Shown here one piece after another: positions 1 through 8,830 of a DNA stretch of 64,000 bases. Position numbers and translations under genes: made by a program. The stretch covers positions 620,001-684,000 of the forward strand of contig NZ_QNRH01000002.1 of assembly GCF_003314995.1 (NCBI RefSeq), in the 5' to 3' direction. Position 1 is the first letter of the stretch. The number at the start of each line of letters is the position of its first letter. This DNA is from Pseudochrobactrum asaccharolyticum (lineage in GTDB: Bacteria; Pseudomonadota; Alphaproteobacteria; Rhizobiales; Rhizobiaceae). The notes below the pieces were generated by a model. The model made no database searches. It was not told the DNA's origin and saw only the letters and a list, made by a program, of their open reading frames with translations.

Positions 1-107
1 ACCGCATAATATTCGTGAATTTTCTTGCGGTAGATAACACCAAGCACCGCCGCCGCTATGAGAACAAGAAGAAGCACTTTCCAGAAAATCCGCCAAACTC
101 TGCTCAT
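1..107 (-). CDS. N-terminal fragment of a small membrane-anchored protein (cut by window edge)
   Basis: Only the first 35 or so residues are visible. They start with MSRVWRIFWKVLLLVLIAA, a short basic head followed by one strongly hydrophobic segment (about residues 9-25) and then a basic YRKK stretch, as in a single-pass inner-membrane protein or uncleaved signal anchor. A GAGGAG ribosome binding site sits 7 bases upstream of the ATG, which supports a real start. The gene runs off the left edge, so no function can be assigned. It is transcribed in the same direction as the aminopeptidase gene upstream of it. Confidence 0.6.
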   Translation of the reverse strand, partial: MSRVWRIFWKVLLLVLIAAAVLGVIYRKKIHEYYA

Positions 108-211
108 GCCTTTACTCCTCCGGTGTTGGTACCTGCTTTCGGGAAGCATGCCCCAAACTGTAAAAAGCACAAGGGCTGACGACAAGCCTCAATATCGCCT
201 GCTATTTTGCA

Positions 212-249
212 GAAAGCCGCCGCCTGTTTTCCAACAAGCAGCGGCTTCC
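212..249 (-). terminator. Weak terminator-like hairpin after the M29 aminopeptidase gene
   Basis: AAGCCGC (241-247 read on minus) pairs with GCGGCTT (214-220) around an imperfect inner stem. The following T-run is short, so termination may be partial. Confidence 0.35.
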
Positions 250-276
250 TTGTTTCTATAATTATCGCAGCAGCTA

Positions 277-1542
277 TCAGGCGACCCATTCGCCTTTACG
301 CATGACCGGCACGGAGGTGCCATCCTGTGCAATGCCATCAACATCAATCTTATCGGAACCGATCATCCAGTCGATATGGATAAAGCTTTTATTGCCGCCC
401 TGTGCAGCAATCTGTTCCGGTGTGAGATCGGCACCATTAACAAAACATTTGGAATAGCACTGACCAAGCGCAATATGGCTGGCTGCATTTTCATCAAACA
501 GCGTGTTGTAGAACAGCAGACCACTCTGAGAAATTGGTGAAGAATGCGGCACCAATGCTACTTCACCCAGACGGCGGGCACCTTCATCCGTATCCAGTAC
601 CTTATTCAGCACTGCCTCGCCTTTGCTGGCTTTGGCTTCAACAATGCGGCCACCTTCAAAACGCACACGAATATCATCAATGATCGTGCCCTGATGCGAC
701 AGCGGTTTGGTGCTGGAAACAGTGCCTTCCACGCGCAGAGCATGTGGCGTAGTAAACACTTCTTCTGTCGGAATATTCGGATTGCAGGTAATACCGTTTT
801 TAGCCGTCGATGCGCCGCCATGCCATTCATGACCATCGGCCAGCCCGACGGTCAGATCCGTATCCGGTCCGGTGAAATGAAGTGAGCGGAAATTGCGCTC
901 ATTGAGGATTTTGGTGCGCTTACGCAATTGCGCATTATGCTCTGCCCATGCGCTAACCGGATCAGCATTAGTGACACGCGATGCGGCAAAAATTGCTTCA
1001 GCCAGCTTATGGGTTGCAACTTCCGGCGTATCATCCGGAAACACCAGTTTTGCCCAGGACGGGTTCGGATAAGACACGATATTCCAGTTAATGTCGAAAC
1101 CGGCGATCTTTTCCAGCGCAGGCTGATAGGCCATCGACAAAGCTTTATTGGCACGGGCAACCTTACCGGCATCCTGTGCAGAGAGCAGCATCGGATTATC
1201 ACCGGTAATGGCCAGACGCGCGGCACCGTTTTCATAGGCTTTTGCCATGCCCTGATAGAGCCAGTCGCTGGCATGATCAAAGCTTTCATCCGGAGCATAT
1301 TGGAAGCGCGACAGCGCCATGTCTTCATCGGAGAAAAACGGCGTCACCAGTCCGGCGCCGGCTTTATAGGCATGCTCAGCAATGCGCCGTACCAGCGGCA
1401 ATGCAATCACCGGTGCGGTAATCACCAGATCCTGTCCCTTACGCAATTGCAGGCCGACTTTAACCGCAACCTCTGCCAGCTTGTCCAGTTTAACCGGATC
1501 GATCACCGCATCCGCATGATTATTTTGGCTGAAATCTGACAT
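277..1542 (-). CDS. Aminopeptidase, M29 family (AmpS/AmpT-like)
   Basis: A 421-residue cytosolic metallo-aminopeptidase that removes N-terminal amino acids from peptides. The family's two-metal site is recognisable: a Glu in NIPTEEVF, a Glu in RRLGEVALV, a His in ASHIALG, and the His/Asp of FIHIDWMIG near the C-terminus. The length matches the family's usual 410-420. The start is chosen at MSDFSQ, with GGAG 7 bases upstream; in-frame Met codons upstream (1548, 1572, 1644) are possible, and one at 1572 also has an AGGAG, so the N-terminus is uncertain by up to ten residues. It stands alone between unrelated genes. The exact substrate cannot be read from sequence. Confidence 0.9.
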   Translation of the reverse strand: MSDFSQNNHADAVIDPVKLDKLAEVAVKVGLQLRKGQDLVITAPVIALPLVRRIAEHAYKAGAGLVTPFFSDEDMALSRFQYAPDESFDHASDWLYQGMAKAYENGAARLAITGDNPMLLSAQDAGKVARANKALSMAYQPALEKIAGFDINWNIVSYPNPSWAKLVFPDDTPEVATHKLAEAIFAASRVTNADPVSAWAEHNAQLRKRTKILNERNFRSLHFTGPDTDLTVGLADGHEWHGGASTAKNGITCNPNIPTEEVFTTPHALRVEGTVSSTKPLSHQGTIIDDIRVRFEGGRIVEAKASKGEAVLNKVLDTDEGARRLGEVALVPHSSPISQSGLLFYNTLFDENAASHIALGQCYSKCFVNGADLTPEQIAAQGGNKSFIHIDWMIGSDKIDVDGIAQDGTSVPVMRKGEWVA

Positions 1543-1699
1543 CAACATACTCCGCTTATTTTCATTCATCATCACAGATACTCCTGCCAATCCGATCCGA
1601 CCAGCCCTCACCTGCAGGATTTTTAATATGTTGTTTGTAGCCACGCCCGCTAATCAGCGCTAACATGTCAAATGAAGTCATATTTATCGGAACACACCC

Positions 1700-1978
1700 A
1701 TGAGCCGAAACATCACATCATTGCGAAAACTGAGCCTTGTTGCAGGGCTGTTTGCCATCACTCTGGCAGGCTGCACCACGCTGACACCTGAGCAACAGCG
1801 TGCAGAAGACGAAAAAACCTGTCTGAGCTATGGTTTCAAACCAAAATCTGAGGCCATGTCCAATTGTCTGCTGCAAATTCATCTGGATCGCCGCGCAGAC
1901 ATCCGCGCCTGGCAGAATGACCGGCCGCAATTCTCCACACCAATGGTTATTTATCAGCCTGTGATTGTGCCGCGCTAA
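1700..1978 (+). CDS. Small lipoprotein of unknown function
   Basis: A 92-residue protein with a lipoprotein signal peptide: basic head (MSRNITSLRK), hydrophobic core, and lipobox LAGC with the lipidated Cys at about residue 25. The mature part is short and polar, with two further Cys residues (KTCLSYGF and SNCLLQ) that could form a disulfide, which suggests a periplasmic location. I do not recognise a named family; the CLSYGFKPKS and C...Q...DRR pattern resembles small outer-membrane-anchored lipoproteins of Rhizobiales. It has its own terminator directly downstream and is divergent from the aminopeptidase gene. Confidence 0.75.
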   Translation: MSRNITSLRKLSLVAGLFAITLAGCTTLTPEQQRAEDEKTCLSYGFKPKSEAMSNCLLQIHLDRRADIRAWQNDRPQFSTPMVIYQPVIVPR

Positions 1979-1990
1979 TCATCGTATCAT

Positions 1991-2022
1991 ACAAAAAAGC
2001 CCGCTCAGTGCGGGCTTTTTTG
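1991..2022 (+). terminator. Bidirectional rho-independent terminator
   Basis: A near-perfect stem ACAAAAAAGCCCGC / GCGGGCTTTTTTGT with a 4-5 base loop lies between two convergent genes, so it can end the small lipoprotein gene (+) and the SleB-like gene (-). Confidence 0.9.
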
Positions 2023-2042
2023 TATCAGATATATGGGGCAGA

Positions 2043-2969
2043 TCAGAGAGCAGGTTCAGGGCGATCCTGCTTCAAGAGCAATGCACCGATTGCATCGGCC
2101 TTCTGCTCATTCATTTCATTGCTGTTGGCTGCGAATGCATTCTGCTGTGCGACAGCAGGTTTCATCTCAAAAGGCAGCTGTGCCGGTACAGGTGTATGAT
2201 TATAGGCAAGCTGAACCGGTGCTTCCGCAACAACCGACTGTGTTGCCACAGGAGCTGGTGCTACACGTGGCTGAGCCGCAGCAACCATAACCGGCGATGC
2301 CGCAGGCAGACGATCTGTCTTCCCTGTTGGCTCTGTCACGTTATAGGTGCTGTCCGGCATGGACTGACCTTTAGGTTCATAGGCCGCCGCAAGATTATAA
2401 GGAGTTTCCGGCAGCGGGGATTCCAGCGAACCGTCTTTGCGGCGCTTTTCGTAGAAAGAATTGCCACCGGCAACCAGCACGTAATGCATATTTTTATACG
2501 GGAACTTCAAACCGGCTGTATGGAAAAACATCGCATTTTTCAGCTTCGGATGGCGCTCACCTTTGAGCACGGCATCTGCCGCTTCTTTTACATCCGGCAG
2601 TGCTTTGGAATTCATCGCACGGGTCATTACGCCCGGTGCAAACTGGTTTTTCTGTCCGACGACACCGCAAACTGTTTCAGGATATTTTTCCGAAACCAGA
2701 CGGTTCATCACCACAGTGCCGACTGCAACAAGACCATCGCGGCTGGAGCGGGCTGATTCAAAGAACATCGCGCGCTCAAGGCACTCACGGTCTTTGGAAG
2801 TGTAGGTGTAAGTTTTTTTGCCGTTACGGATGGTGACACCCGATTCCTTGGCAGGGGTAACTTTTTCAGATTTTGAACCGGTCGAAGTGGTTGTACAGCC
2901 CGCCAAAATAAACGGTGTGGCAACCAAAGCACCGATAAACAGTGTTTTCGCTAAATAAGAGCGTTTCAA
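2043..2969 (-). CDS. Cell-wall hydrolase lipoprotein, SleB family (Hydrolase_2)
   Basis: A predicted lipoprotein carrying a SleB-type peptidoglycan hydrolase domain. The domain is clear from the motif ECLERAMFFESARS, the GVVMNR-like segment GTVVMNRLVSEKYPETVCG, and NQFAPG; the Glu in the first motif is the likely catalytic acid. A proline/alanine-rich low-complexity tail of about 100 residues follows the domain. The frame has no ATG before the domain: it must begin at a TTG. I choose the TTG at 2969 (GAGG 7 bases upstream, giving MKRSYLAK...ILAGC, a typical lipoprotein signal); a second TTG at 2999 would add ten residues but has a poorly spaced AGGA. Likely role is remodelling of peptidoglycan from the outer membrane or periplasm. 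Confidence 0.85.
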   Translation of the reverse strand: MKRSYLAKTLFIGALVATPFILAGCTTTSTGSKSEKVTPAKESGVTIRNGKKTYTYTSKDRECLERAMFFESARSSRDGLVAVGTVVMNRLVSEKYPETVCGVVGQKNQFAPGVMTRAMNSKALPDVKEAADAVLKGERHPKLKNAMFFHTAGLKFPYKNMHYVLVAGGNSFYEKRRKDGSLESPLPETPYNLAAAYEPKGQSMPDSTYNVTEPTGKTDRLPAASPVMVAAAQPRVAPAPVATQSVVAEAPVQLAYNHTPVPAQLPFEMKPAVAQQNAFAANSNEMNEQKADAIGALLLKQDRPEPAL

Positions 2970-3525
2970 CGGTTCATCCTCATCAAATAATTTCTTCAAA
3001 GTCCTGTTTCCGTCAGCATCTCACACAACAGACAACCAACAGATCAAGGCCTCGGGAAACTCGCGGCCTATTAGGGCTAAATAAAGGCACAAGGCCCGTT
3101 TTATAATCACGCACCGATTAGCAAGAACCGGTTAAAATTTACCTCAAGAAAATGCGCCCCATTAGTTAACACTATGTTAATGCAATGTTTTGAGAGATTA
3201 CTAAAGTACTGTATACGCCACTCTTATTGGCTCAGAATGATAAACTGCAACATCGTGACCGGTCATGACTCTGTAACGATTCCGGTATGTTATTGCCTTA
3301 TTTCAACACTGAAAGTGTGGCTGCATCATGCCTTTCCTAATACTTTAGCGTTAGTCATAATTCATTACAGACTGTTACAAAGCGGTTTTATTGCGTGATC
3401 ACATGCGGTTTGCCCTGCTGCAAATACCTGCTGGGAAACAGCTTCATTAGAATCAGCGCATTCAAAAACCGGCATGAAAAAATTCCATGCCGGTTGCTCA
3501 TTGTCGTCAATCAGTCGCGTACCCG
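2970..3525. other. Intergenic gap between phoB and the SleB-like gene
   Basis: An AT-rich stretch with no convincing gene; a 74-codon frame at 3174-3398 has no ribosome binding site and no recognisable protein. It holds two Pho-box-like repeat groups (3260-3277 and 3353-3381) and the phoB terminator at 3463-3495. Confidence 0.6.
3463..3495 (-). terminator. Terminator of phoB
   Basis: On the minus strand AACCGGCATG and CATGCCGGTT form a 10-bp stem around a 9-base AT-rich loop, followed by TTTTG. It lies 30 bases past the phoB stop. Confidence 0.8.
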
Positions 3526-4212
3526 TTAGCCAAAAGCATATCCGGCGCCGCGAACAGTGCGAATCGGATCCACTTCGCGACCTGTATTAATCGCTTTACG
3601 CAGACGGCCGATATGCACATCAACGGTGCGGTCATCGACGTAAATATCGCGTCCCCAGATACCGTCCAGCAATTGTGTTCGGGAGAACACGCGACCCGGA
3701 GCCATCATGAAATATTCCAGCAGGCGGAACTCTGTCGGCCCCAGTTTGATTTCGCGTTCCTTGCGGTAAACACGATGCTGTTGACGGTCGAGAACGATCT
3801 CACCGACTTTCAGCACATGAGACAGCACACTCGGATTGGCACGTCGCAACATTGCCTTGATACGCGCCAGCAGTTCCGGTGTGGAGAATGGTTTGACAAC
3901 ATAGTCATCAGCACCGACAGCCAGACCACGCACACGCTCGGATTCTTCGCCACGTGCTGTCAGCATGATAATCGGCAGGCGTTCCGTTTCAGCGCGCTGG
4001 CGCAGACGACGGCACAGTTCAATGCCCGAAACACCCGGCAGCATCCAGTCCAGCACCAGAAGGTCAGGTACGTTTTCACGCAAATGAATTTCAGCTTCAT
4101 CCCCGCGCAGGATTGTATCAACCTGATACCCTTCAGCTTCGAGATTATAGCGCAGCAGTTCGCTGATGGCTTCTTCGTCTTCAACGACCGCTATTCTTGG
4201 CGTGTGTGACAT
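3526..4212 (-). CDS. phoB: Phosphate regulon response regulator PhoB
   Basis: A 228-residue OmpR-family response regulator that binds Pho boxes and activates phosphate-starvation genes when phosphorylated by PhoR. The receiver domain (residues 1-120) has the acidic pair (VVEDEE), the phosphoacceptor Asp at about residue 55 in VLDWMLPG, the Thr in IMLTARG, and the Lys in VVKPFS. The winged-helix DNA-binding domain (130-228) ends in the standard RTVRGAGYAFG. The start is taken at MSHTPRIAV; a Met six codons upstream (4230) is possible. It is the last gene of the pstSCAB-phoU-phoB cluster, separated from phoU by 127 bases containing an inverted repeat. No phoR lies next to it. Confidence 0.96.
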   Translation of the reverse strand: MSHTPRIAVVEDEEAISELLRYNLEAEGYQVDTILRGDEAEIHLRENVPDLLVLDWMLPGVSGIELCRRLRQRAETERLPIIMLTARGEESERVRGLAVGADDYVVKPFSTPELLARIKAMLRRANPSVLSHVLKVGEIVLDRQQHRVYRKEREIKLGPTEFRLLEYFMMAPGRVFSRTQLLDGIWGRDIYVDDRTVDVHIGRLRKAINTGREVDPIRTVRGAGYAFG

Positions 4213-4249
4213 TGCGTATCCACTATTCATTTAGACATAAGGGGGCATT

Positions 4250-4274
4250 TGCATTCCGGTTTTGCCGGAATGCA
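4250..4274. repeat. Inverted repeat between phoU and phoB
   Basis: TGCATTCCGG / CCGGAATGCA form a perfect 10-bp stem with a 5-base loop. On the minus strand it falls after phoU and before phoB, without a T-run, so it may be a partial terminator, an mRNA-stabilising hairpin, or part of a dispersed palindrome. Confidence 0.6.
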
Positions 4275-4339
4275 GGGCTTCTTCATTCTGATTTGCAATG
4301 CCCGAAGGCGCCGCATCTCTGCCGTTCAGCTAGAACGGC

Positions 4340-5062
4340 TTAGTTTTTATGCAATTCGTCGAGTACGACATCATGGGACAGATCATCTTTCGGACGATCC
4401 GGCGGCATCTGAGTACCGGTAACAATATAATAGACCGTCTCGGCAATATTGGTAGCATGGTCGCCGATACGCTCAATATTCTTGGCACAGAATAAAAGAT
4501 GCGTGCATGCTGTAATGTTTCGCGGGTCTTCCATCATATAAGTCAGAAGTTCGCGGAACAGCGATGTATACATCGCATCAATTTCATCATCGCGGTCACG
4601 TACAATATTGATCTGTGTGACCGAGCGCGTTGCATAGGCATCCAGCACATCTTTAAGCTGGGTACGGGCAAGCTCTGCCAGTGTTTCCAAGCCCCGATAC
4701 AGTTTCACCGACTGACGGGTTTCTGAAACAGCACTCACACGCTTGGCAATATTCTTGCCCATATCGCCAACGCGTTCCAGATCAGCGGAAATGCGGATCG
4801 CACCGATAATTTCGCGCAGATCGACCGCCATAGGCTGACGCTTGGCGATGATCATCACAGCCTTTTCGTCAATTTCGCGCTCGCCGGCATCGAGGATAAG
4901 ATCCTCGGAGATCACACGCTGTGCCAGTGCATTATCCGCAGTGACAATCGCTTTAACGGACTGCTCAACCATGCGCTCCGCATGACCACCCATTTCAGCG
5001 ATCTTACGTGCGAGAAACTTCAGTTCTTCATCATAGGACGTAACCGTATGCTGTGACGGCAT
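4340..5062 (-). CDS. phoU: Phosphate signalling regulator PhoU
   Basis: A 240-residue all-alpha cytosolic protein made of two PhoU repeats, each with the conserved metal-binding E/DxxxD pattern (RISADLERVGDMGKNIAKR in repeat one, AKNIERIGDHATNIAE in repeat two). It mediates the inhibitory signal between the PstSCAB transporter and the PhoR kinase, and limits phosphate uptake. The start is chosen at MPSQHTV because AGGA lies 8 bases upstream; the longer frame to 5086 has no such site. It sits 50 bases after pstB on the same strand, as in the usual pst operon order. Confidence 0.95.
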   Translation of the reverse strand: MPSQHTVTSYDEELKFLARKIAEMGGHAERMVEQSVKAIVTADNALAQRVISEDLILDAGEREIDEKAVMIIAKRQPMAVDLREIIGAIRISADLERVGDMGKNIAKRVSAVSETRQSVKLYRGLETLAELARTQLKDVLDAYATRSVTQINIVRDRDDEIDAMYTSLFRELLTYMMEDPRNITACTHLLFCAKNIERIGDHATNIAETVYYIVTGTQMPPDRPKDDLSHDVVLDELHKN

Positions 5063-5112
5063 GGAAATTTCCTTATCCTGTGGCACTGCCTAAGCAGTCT
5101 GTAAAACTCAAA

Positions 5113-5934
5113 TTAGCCGAAACGGCCGGTAATATAGTCCTGCGTGCGCTTTTCCTTCGGCGTCGTGAACATCATATCCGTATCACCGACTTCCACCAGA
5201 TTGCCTAAATGGAACATCGCAGTCGTCTGCGAAATACGCGCGGCCTGCTGCATCGAGTGGGTTACGATGACAATCGTATAGTCACGGCGCAACTCATCAA
5301 TCAGCTCTTCAACCTTCGCAGTCGCAATCGGATCAAGTGCCGAGCAAGGTTCGTCCATCAGAATGACTTCAGGGCTCACCGCAATCGCGCGGGCAATGCA
5401 AAGACGCTGCTGCTGACCGCCGGACAGGCCGGTGCCTGCATCATTGAGACGATCTTTCACTTCTTCCCAAAGGCTTGCACCGCGCAGGCTTTTCTCAACA
5501 ATCGCATCCAGATCCGCACGGCTGCGTGCCAGACCGTGAATGCGCGGGCCGTAGGAGACGTTTTCATAGATTGATTTCGGAAACGGATTTGGTTTCTGGA
5601 ATACCATGCCAACGCGGGCACGCAGTTCCACCACATCGATTTTCGGGTCGTAAATATCTTCACCATCAAGCGTGATCAGCCCTTCAACGCGGCAACCTTC
5701 AATCGTATCATTCATACGGTTGAGGGAACGCAGAAAGGTCGATTTGCCACAGCCGGACGGACCAATCAGCGCGGTGACGCTGTTTTCTTCGATATCCAGA
5801 TCAACGCCGTGCAAAGCCTGTTTTTCACCGTAGAAAACCTTGACCTTGTCCCCGCGCATTTTGATTTTTTTAGGCAAGGCGTTCATCTTCTCTCCGAGTG
5901 TTTTTTCTAACGTATAATCATTCATCAGGTTCAT
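5113..5934 (-). CDS. pstB: Phosphate ABC transporter ATP-binding protein PstB
   Basis: A 273-residue ABC ATPase that powers high-affinity phosphate import through PstC-PstA. Visible motifs are Walker [10 protein letters not shown], the Q-loop region [15 protein letters not shown] (typical of PstB), signature [14 protein letters not shown], Walker [14 protein letters not shown], and the switch His in [12 protein letters not shown]. The start at MNLMNDYTL has GGAG 8 bases upstream; a longer frame to 5997 overlaps pstA and lacks support. It follows pstA by 19 bases, so it is almost certainly co-transcribed. Confidence 0.97.
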   Translation of the reverse strand: MNLMNDYTLEKTLGEKMNALPKKIKMRGDKVKVFYGEKQALHGVDLDIEENSVTALIGPSGCGKSTFLRSLNRMNDTIEGCRVEGLITLDGEDIYDPKIDVVELRARVGMVFQKPNPFPKSIYENVSYGPRIHGLARSRADLDAIVEKSLRGASLWEEVKDRLNDAGTGLSGGQQQRLCIARAIAVSPEVILMDEPCSALDPIATAKVEELIDELRRDYTIVIVTHSMQQAARISQTTAMFHLGNLVEVGDTDMMFTTPKEKRTQDYITGRFG

Positions 5935-5953
5935 GATCGCATCTCCGTCGTGA

Positions 5954-7270
5954 CTACCATCTGCGCTCAAAACGGCGGCGCAAGATGATCGCAACAATAT
6001 TCATCACAGCGAGGAACAGGAGGAGCACGATAATCGCGCCTGATGTCCGCTCTACAAAAGCACGTTCTGCTTCATTCGCCCACATGAAAATCTGCACCGG
6101 CAATGCAGTCGCAGGATCCATCGGGGTGACCGGAGCATTGGCAACAAAAGCCACCATACCGATCAGCAACAGCGGAGCAGTTTCACCAAGTGCCTGAGCC
6201 AGCCCGATAATCGTACCAGTCAGAATGCCGGGTGCAGCCAGCGGAAGCACGTGATGGAACACAACCTGTGTTTTAGAAGCACCCAGCCCCAGCGCCGCTG
6301 CGCGGATAGAAGGTGGTACTGCCCGCAGCGCTGCACGTGTGGCAATAATGATGGTTGGCAGCGTCATCAGCGTCAGCACCAGACCACCAACCAGCGAGGC
6401 CGAACGCGGCATGCCGAAGAAGTTGATGAAAACCGCCAGACCCAGCAAACCGAACACGATGGACGGAACCGCAGCCAGATTGTTGATGTTGACTTCGATA
6501 ATATCGGTAAAGCGGTTTTTACGCGCATATTCTTCCAAGTAAATCGAAGCGGCAACGCCGATTGGCAGCGCGAAAACCAGCACGATCAGCATCATATAGA
6601 GCGAGCCGATCAGAGCGACGCCCAGACCCGATGTTTCCGGACGGCTGGAAGCCCCCATGGTGAACAGGCCGGTATTGAAGGACTGGCGCATCACGCCTTC
6701 ATCCTTCAGGGTTTTCATCCAGCCAACCTGCAGGTCGGATACTTTACGCTTGCTCTGATCAACGGTCAGATCAATCTGGCCTTTATTGGCAGAATCCATA
6801 TCCGCAGCGGCAAGAAATTTAACAGTCTGTGTTGTGCCAATCAGTTTCGGATCAGCCATAACCATTTCACGCAACTGTAAACGCACACCATCCGAATAGA
6901 AGCGTGTCATATCGCGCATTGCCGGACGATTGGATTTCTCAACGCCGAGCTTATCGGCCAGCGCATTGCGCACCAGCAGCGGATAATTCGCAGTAATCAG
7001 CACATTCGGGTTAGTTGCACGCTCATTGGACGGATCAATTACTTTCTCATCCAGCAGCACCGGAATTTCAATCGTTGTCTGCCAGAAGGCTGTGTAGCCC
7101 TTGGAAACAACAGAAAGAAACAATGCGCAGAGGAAGAAAATACCAATGCCAATCGCAATCATACCATAGATACGGAAGCGGCGTTCGGCGGCATAGCGGC
7201 GCTTCAGGCCGATATCACGGCGTGCAGGCGCACCGGATGTTGCCTTGGGAGTGAAAACTGCATCGGTCAT
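5954..7270 (-). CDS. pstA: Phosphate ABC transporter permease PstA
   Basis: A 438-residue inner-membrane permease. A cytosolic basic N-terminus is followed by one helix (about residues 35-58), a long periplasmic insertion of about 150 residues with no membrane segment, and then the five-helix permease core with the EAA loop ([24 protein letters not shown]). The large insertion makes it longer than the E. coli protein (about 296) but is common in alphaproteobacterial PstA. Its start overlaps the stop of pstC by four bases (ATGA, 7267-7270), indicating translational coupling. Confidence 0.95.
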   Translation of the reverse strand: MTDAVFTPKATSGAPARRDIGLKRRYAAERRFRIYGMIAIGIGIFFLCALFLSVVSKGYTAFWQTTIEIPVLLDEKVIDPSNERATNPNVLITANYPLLVRNALADKLGVEKSNRPAMRDMTRFYSDGVRLQLREMVMADPKLIGTTQTVKFLAAADMDSANKGQIDLTVDQSKRKVSDLQVGWMKTLKDEGVMRQSFNTGLFTMGASSRPETSGLGVALIGSLYMMLIVLVFALPIGVAASIYLEEYARKNRFTDIIEVNINNLAAVPSIVFGLLGLAVFINFFGMPRSASLVGGLVLTLMTLPTIIIATRAALRAVPPSIRAAALGLGASKTQVVFHHVLPLAAPGILTGTIIGLAQALGETAPLLLIGMVAFVANAPVTPMDPATALPVQIFMWANEAERAFVERTSGAIIVLLLFLAVMNIVAIILRRRFERRW

Positions 7271-8754
7271 TCATATTGCTCCCGATATTTACGCACTATG
7301 TAGAGAGCGAAAATATTCATCAGCAGTGTCAGGAAGAAGAGCGTAATACCCAGTGCAAAAGCCACCAGTGTCTGCGGTGAGTTAAACTCAAGGTCACCGG
7401 TCAGCTGATTGACGATCTTAACAGTGATCGTTGTCATGGCTTCAAACGGGTTAATCGTCAGATTGGCAGCCACACCGGCAGCGAGCACCACGATCATGGT
7501 CTCACCGATCGCACGGGAGGCTGTCAGCAGCAGCGCACCAACAATACCCGGCAATGCGGCAGGCAGAATCACACGCTTGATGGTCTCGGAACGGGTTGCA
7601 CCCAATCCCAGCGAACCGTCACGCAGGGAGCGCGGGACTGCGGTAATAATATCATCGGACAGCGAGGATACAAACGGGATCAGCATCACACCCATCACCA
7701 GACCGGCGGTGAGCACGCTCTGCGCCATGATAAAGCCCTGACCACCGGTCAACGCTGCACTCAGGTCACGCAGGAATGGTCCGACTGTGACCAGCGCGAA
7801 GAAACCGTAAACAATGGTAGGAATACCGGCCAGCACTTCCAGCAGCGGTTTAACGATAGCGCGGGTGCGGGCACCGGCATATTCCGACATATAAATCGCA
7901 GCGAAAAGGCCAACCGGCACAGCGAAGATCATCGCGACCAGCGCGATATAAAGTGTACCGGCAAGCAACGGGATTAAGCCGAACTGACCATGTGAATCTG
8001 TGGCACCGGCAGCCGCAAAACGCGGATCCCACACAGTTCCGAAGAAGAATTCGTAGGCCGGAACATCGCTGAAGAAATTAATCGTCTGAAACAGCATCGA
8101 GAAAACAATGCCGACAGTCGTAAGGATTGCGATTGTCGACGCGGCGATCAGCCCCCACAGTACAATGTTTTCCACATTGTTGCGGGCACGTACACGCGGC
8201 GCAATCGTCATCCAGCCAAAGATAAATCCGGCAATCGCCAAGGCAATTGTGAGGCCTGCGCGGATATTGGAAGATAAGCTGGCAGCCTTGTCCCACTGTA
8301 TCGCGACCGGCACCATCACATCATGGCCTTCAGTAGCTAATGCCACACCGTTTTCAGCCATTAATGCACGCATTTCAGGATAGGTTTGCGGCAGATTTTC
8401 GCGTTGCTGCGGATCAAGACGCTCAAGCCCGTAAGCGAGGTTTTTCACCACACCAAGTGTCAGGCTTTCGCTGTAATTTTCAGTATTGCCCAGAGCAGTA
8501 TTCAGCTGCGATTTAGCAGTCTGCTCAAGATAGACGGTAGCGCTCAGTGACCAGACGACGAATAAAATCAGCGCCGGCATCACAGTCAGAGAGAAAATCC
8601 ACCATCCGTGATAATGCGGACGGGAATGCGGTTTTTCTTTCTTATCAGCCACATTTTTTACGGCATTCAACTGTGCAACCGCTTTTGCGCGGCCAAGGAA
8701 GAACCCTGCCACACCAAGCACGAACACAATTGTTAAGACCAGCATGATCGACAT
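7267..8754 (-). CDS. pstC: Phosphate ABC transporter permease PstC
   Basis: A 495-residue inner-membrane partner of PstA. It has an extra N-terminal hydrophobic helix (residues 1-22), a second helix near 50-72, a periplasmic region, and then the six-helix permease core with the EAA loop (DGSLGLGATRSETIKRVILPAALPG). It is longer than the E. coli PstC (319), again through an N-terminal extension of the alphaproteobacterial kind. The ATG follows an AGGGAA site. It lies 76 bases after pstS, with an attenuator-like hairpin between them. Confidence 0.95.
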   Translation of the reverse strand: MSIMLVLTIVFVLGVAGFFLGRAKAVAQLNAVKNVADKKEKPHSRPHYHGWWIFSLTVMPALILFVVWSLSATVYLEQTAKSQLNTALGNTENYSESLTLGVVKNLAYGLERLDPQQRENLPQTYPEMRALMAENGVALATEGHDVMVPVAIQWDKAASLSSNIRAGLTIALAIAGFIFGWMTIAPRVRARNNVENIVLWGLIAASTIAILTTVGIVFSMLFQTINFFSDVPAYEFFFGTVWDPRFAAAGATDSHGQFGLIPLLAGTLYIALVAMIFAVPVGLFAAIYMSEYAGARTRAIVKPLLEVLAGIPTIVYGFFALVTVGPFLRDLSAALTGGQGFIMAQSVLTAGLVMGVMLIPFVSSLSDDIITAVPRSLRDGSLGLGATRSETIKRVILPAALPGIVGALLLTASRAIGETMIVVLAAGVAANLTINPFEAMTTITVKIVNQLTGDLEFNSPQTLVAFALGITLFFLTLLMNIFALYIVRKYREQYE

Positions 8755-8792
8755 TTAAATTCCCTGATCACCGTCCACGACAAAAAGATAAT

Positions 8793-8819
8793 CCGGGCGC
8801 AGAGATGATCTGCACCCGG
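8793..8819 (-). terminator. Attenuator-like hairpin between pstS and pstC
   Basis: An 11-bp stem (CCGGGTGCAGA on minus pairing with TCTGCGCCCGG, one G-U pair, 5-base loop) is followed by a CTTTTTG tract. It sits inside the operon, right after pstS, so it probably lets only part of the transcription reach the membrane and ATPase genes, or protects the pstS message. Confidence 0.7.
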
Positions 8820-8830
8820 ACCCAGTTCAA

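Noticed and set aside
3174-3398. A possible 74-residue protein in the phoB-SleB spacer
   Set aside because: No ribosome binding site, odd composition, and it overlaps the Pho-box-like arrays.
4250-4274. The phoU-phoB inverted repeat as a full terminator
   Set aside because: The stem is strong but lacks a following T-run on the transcribed strand, so it is listed only as a repeat.
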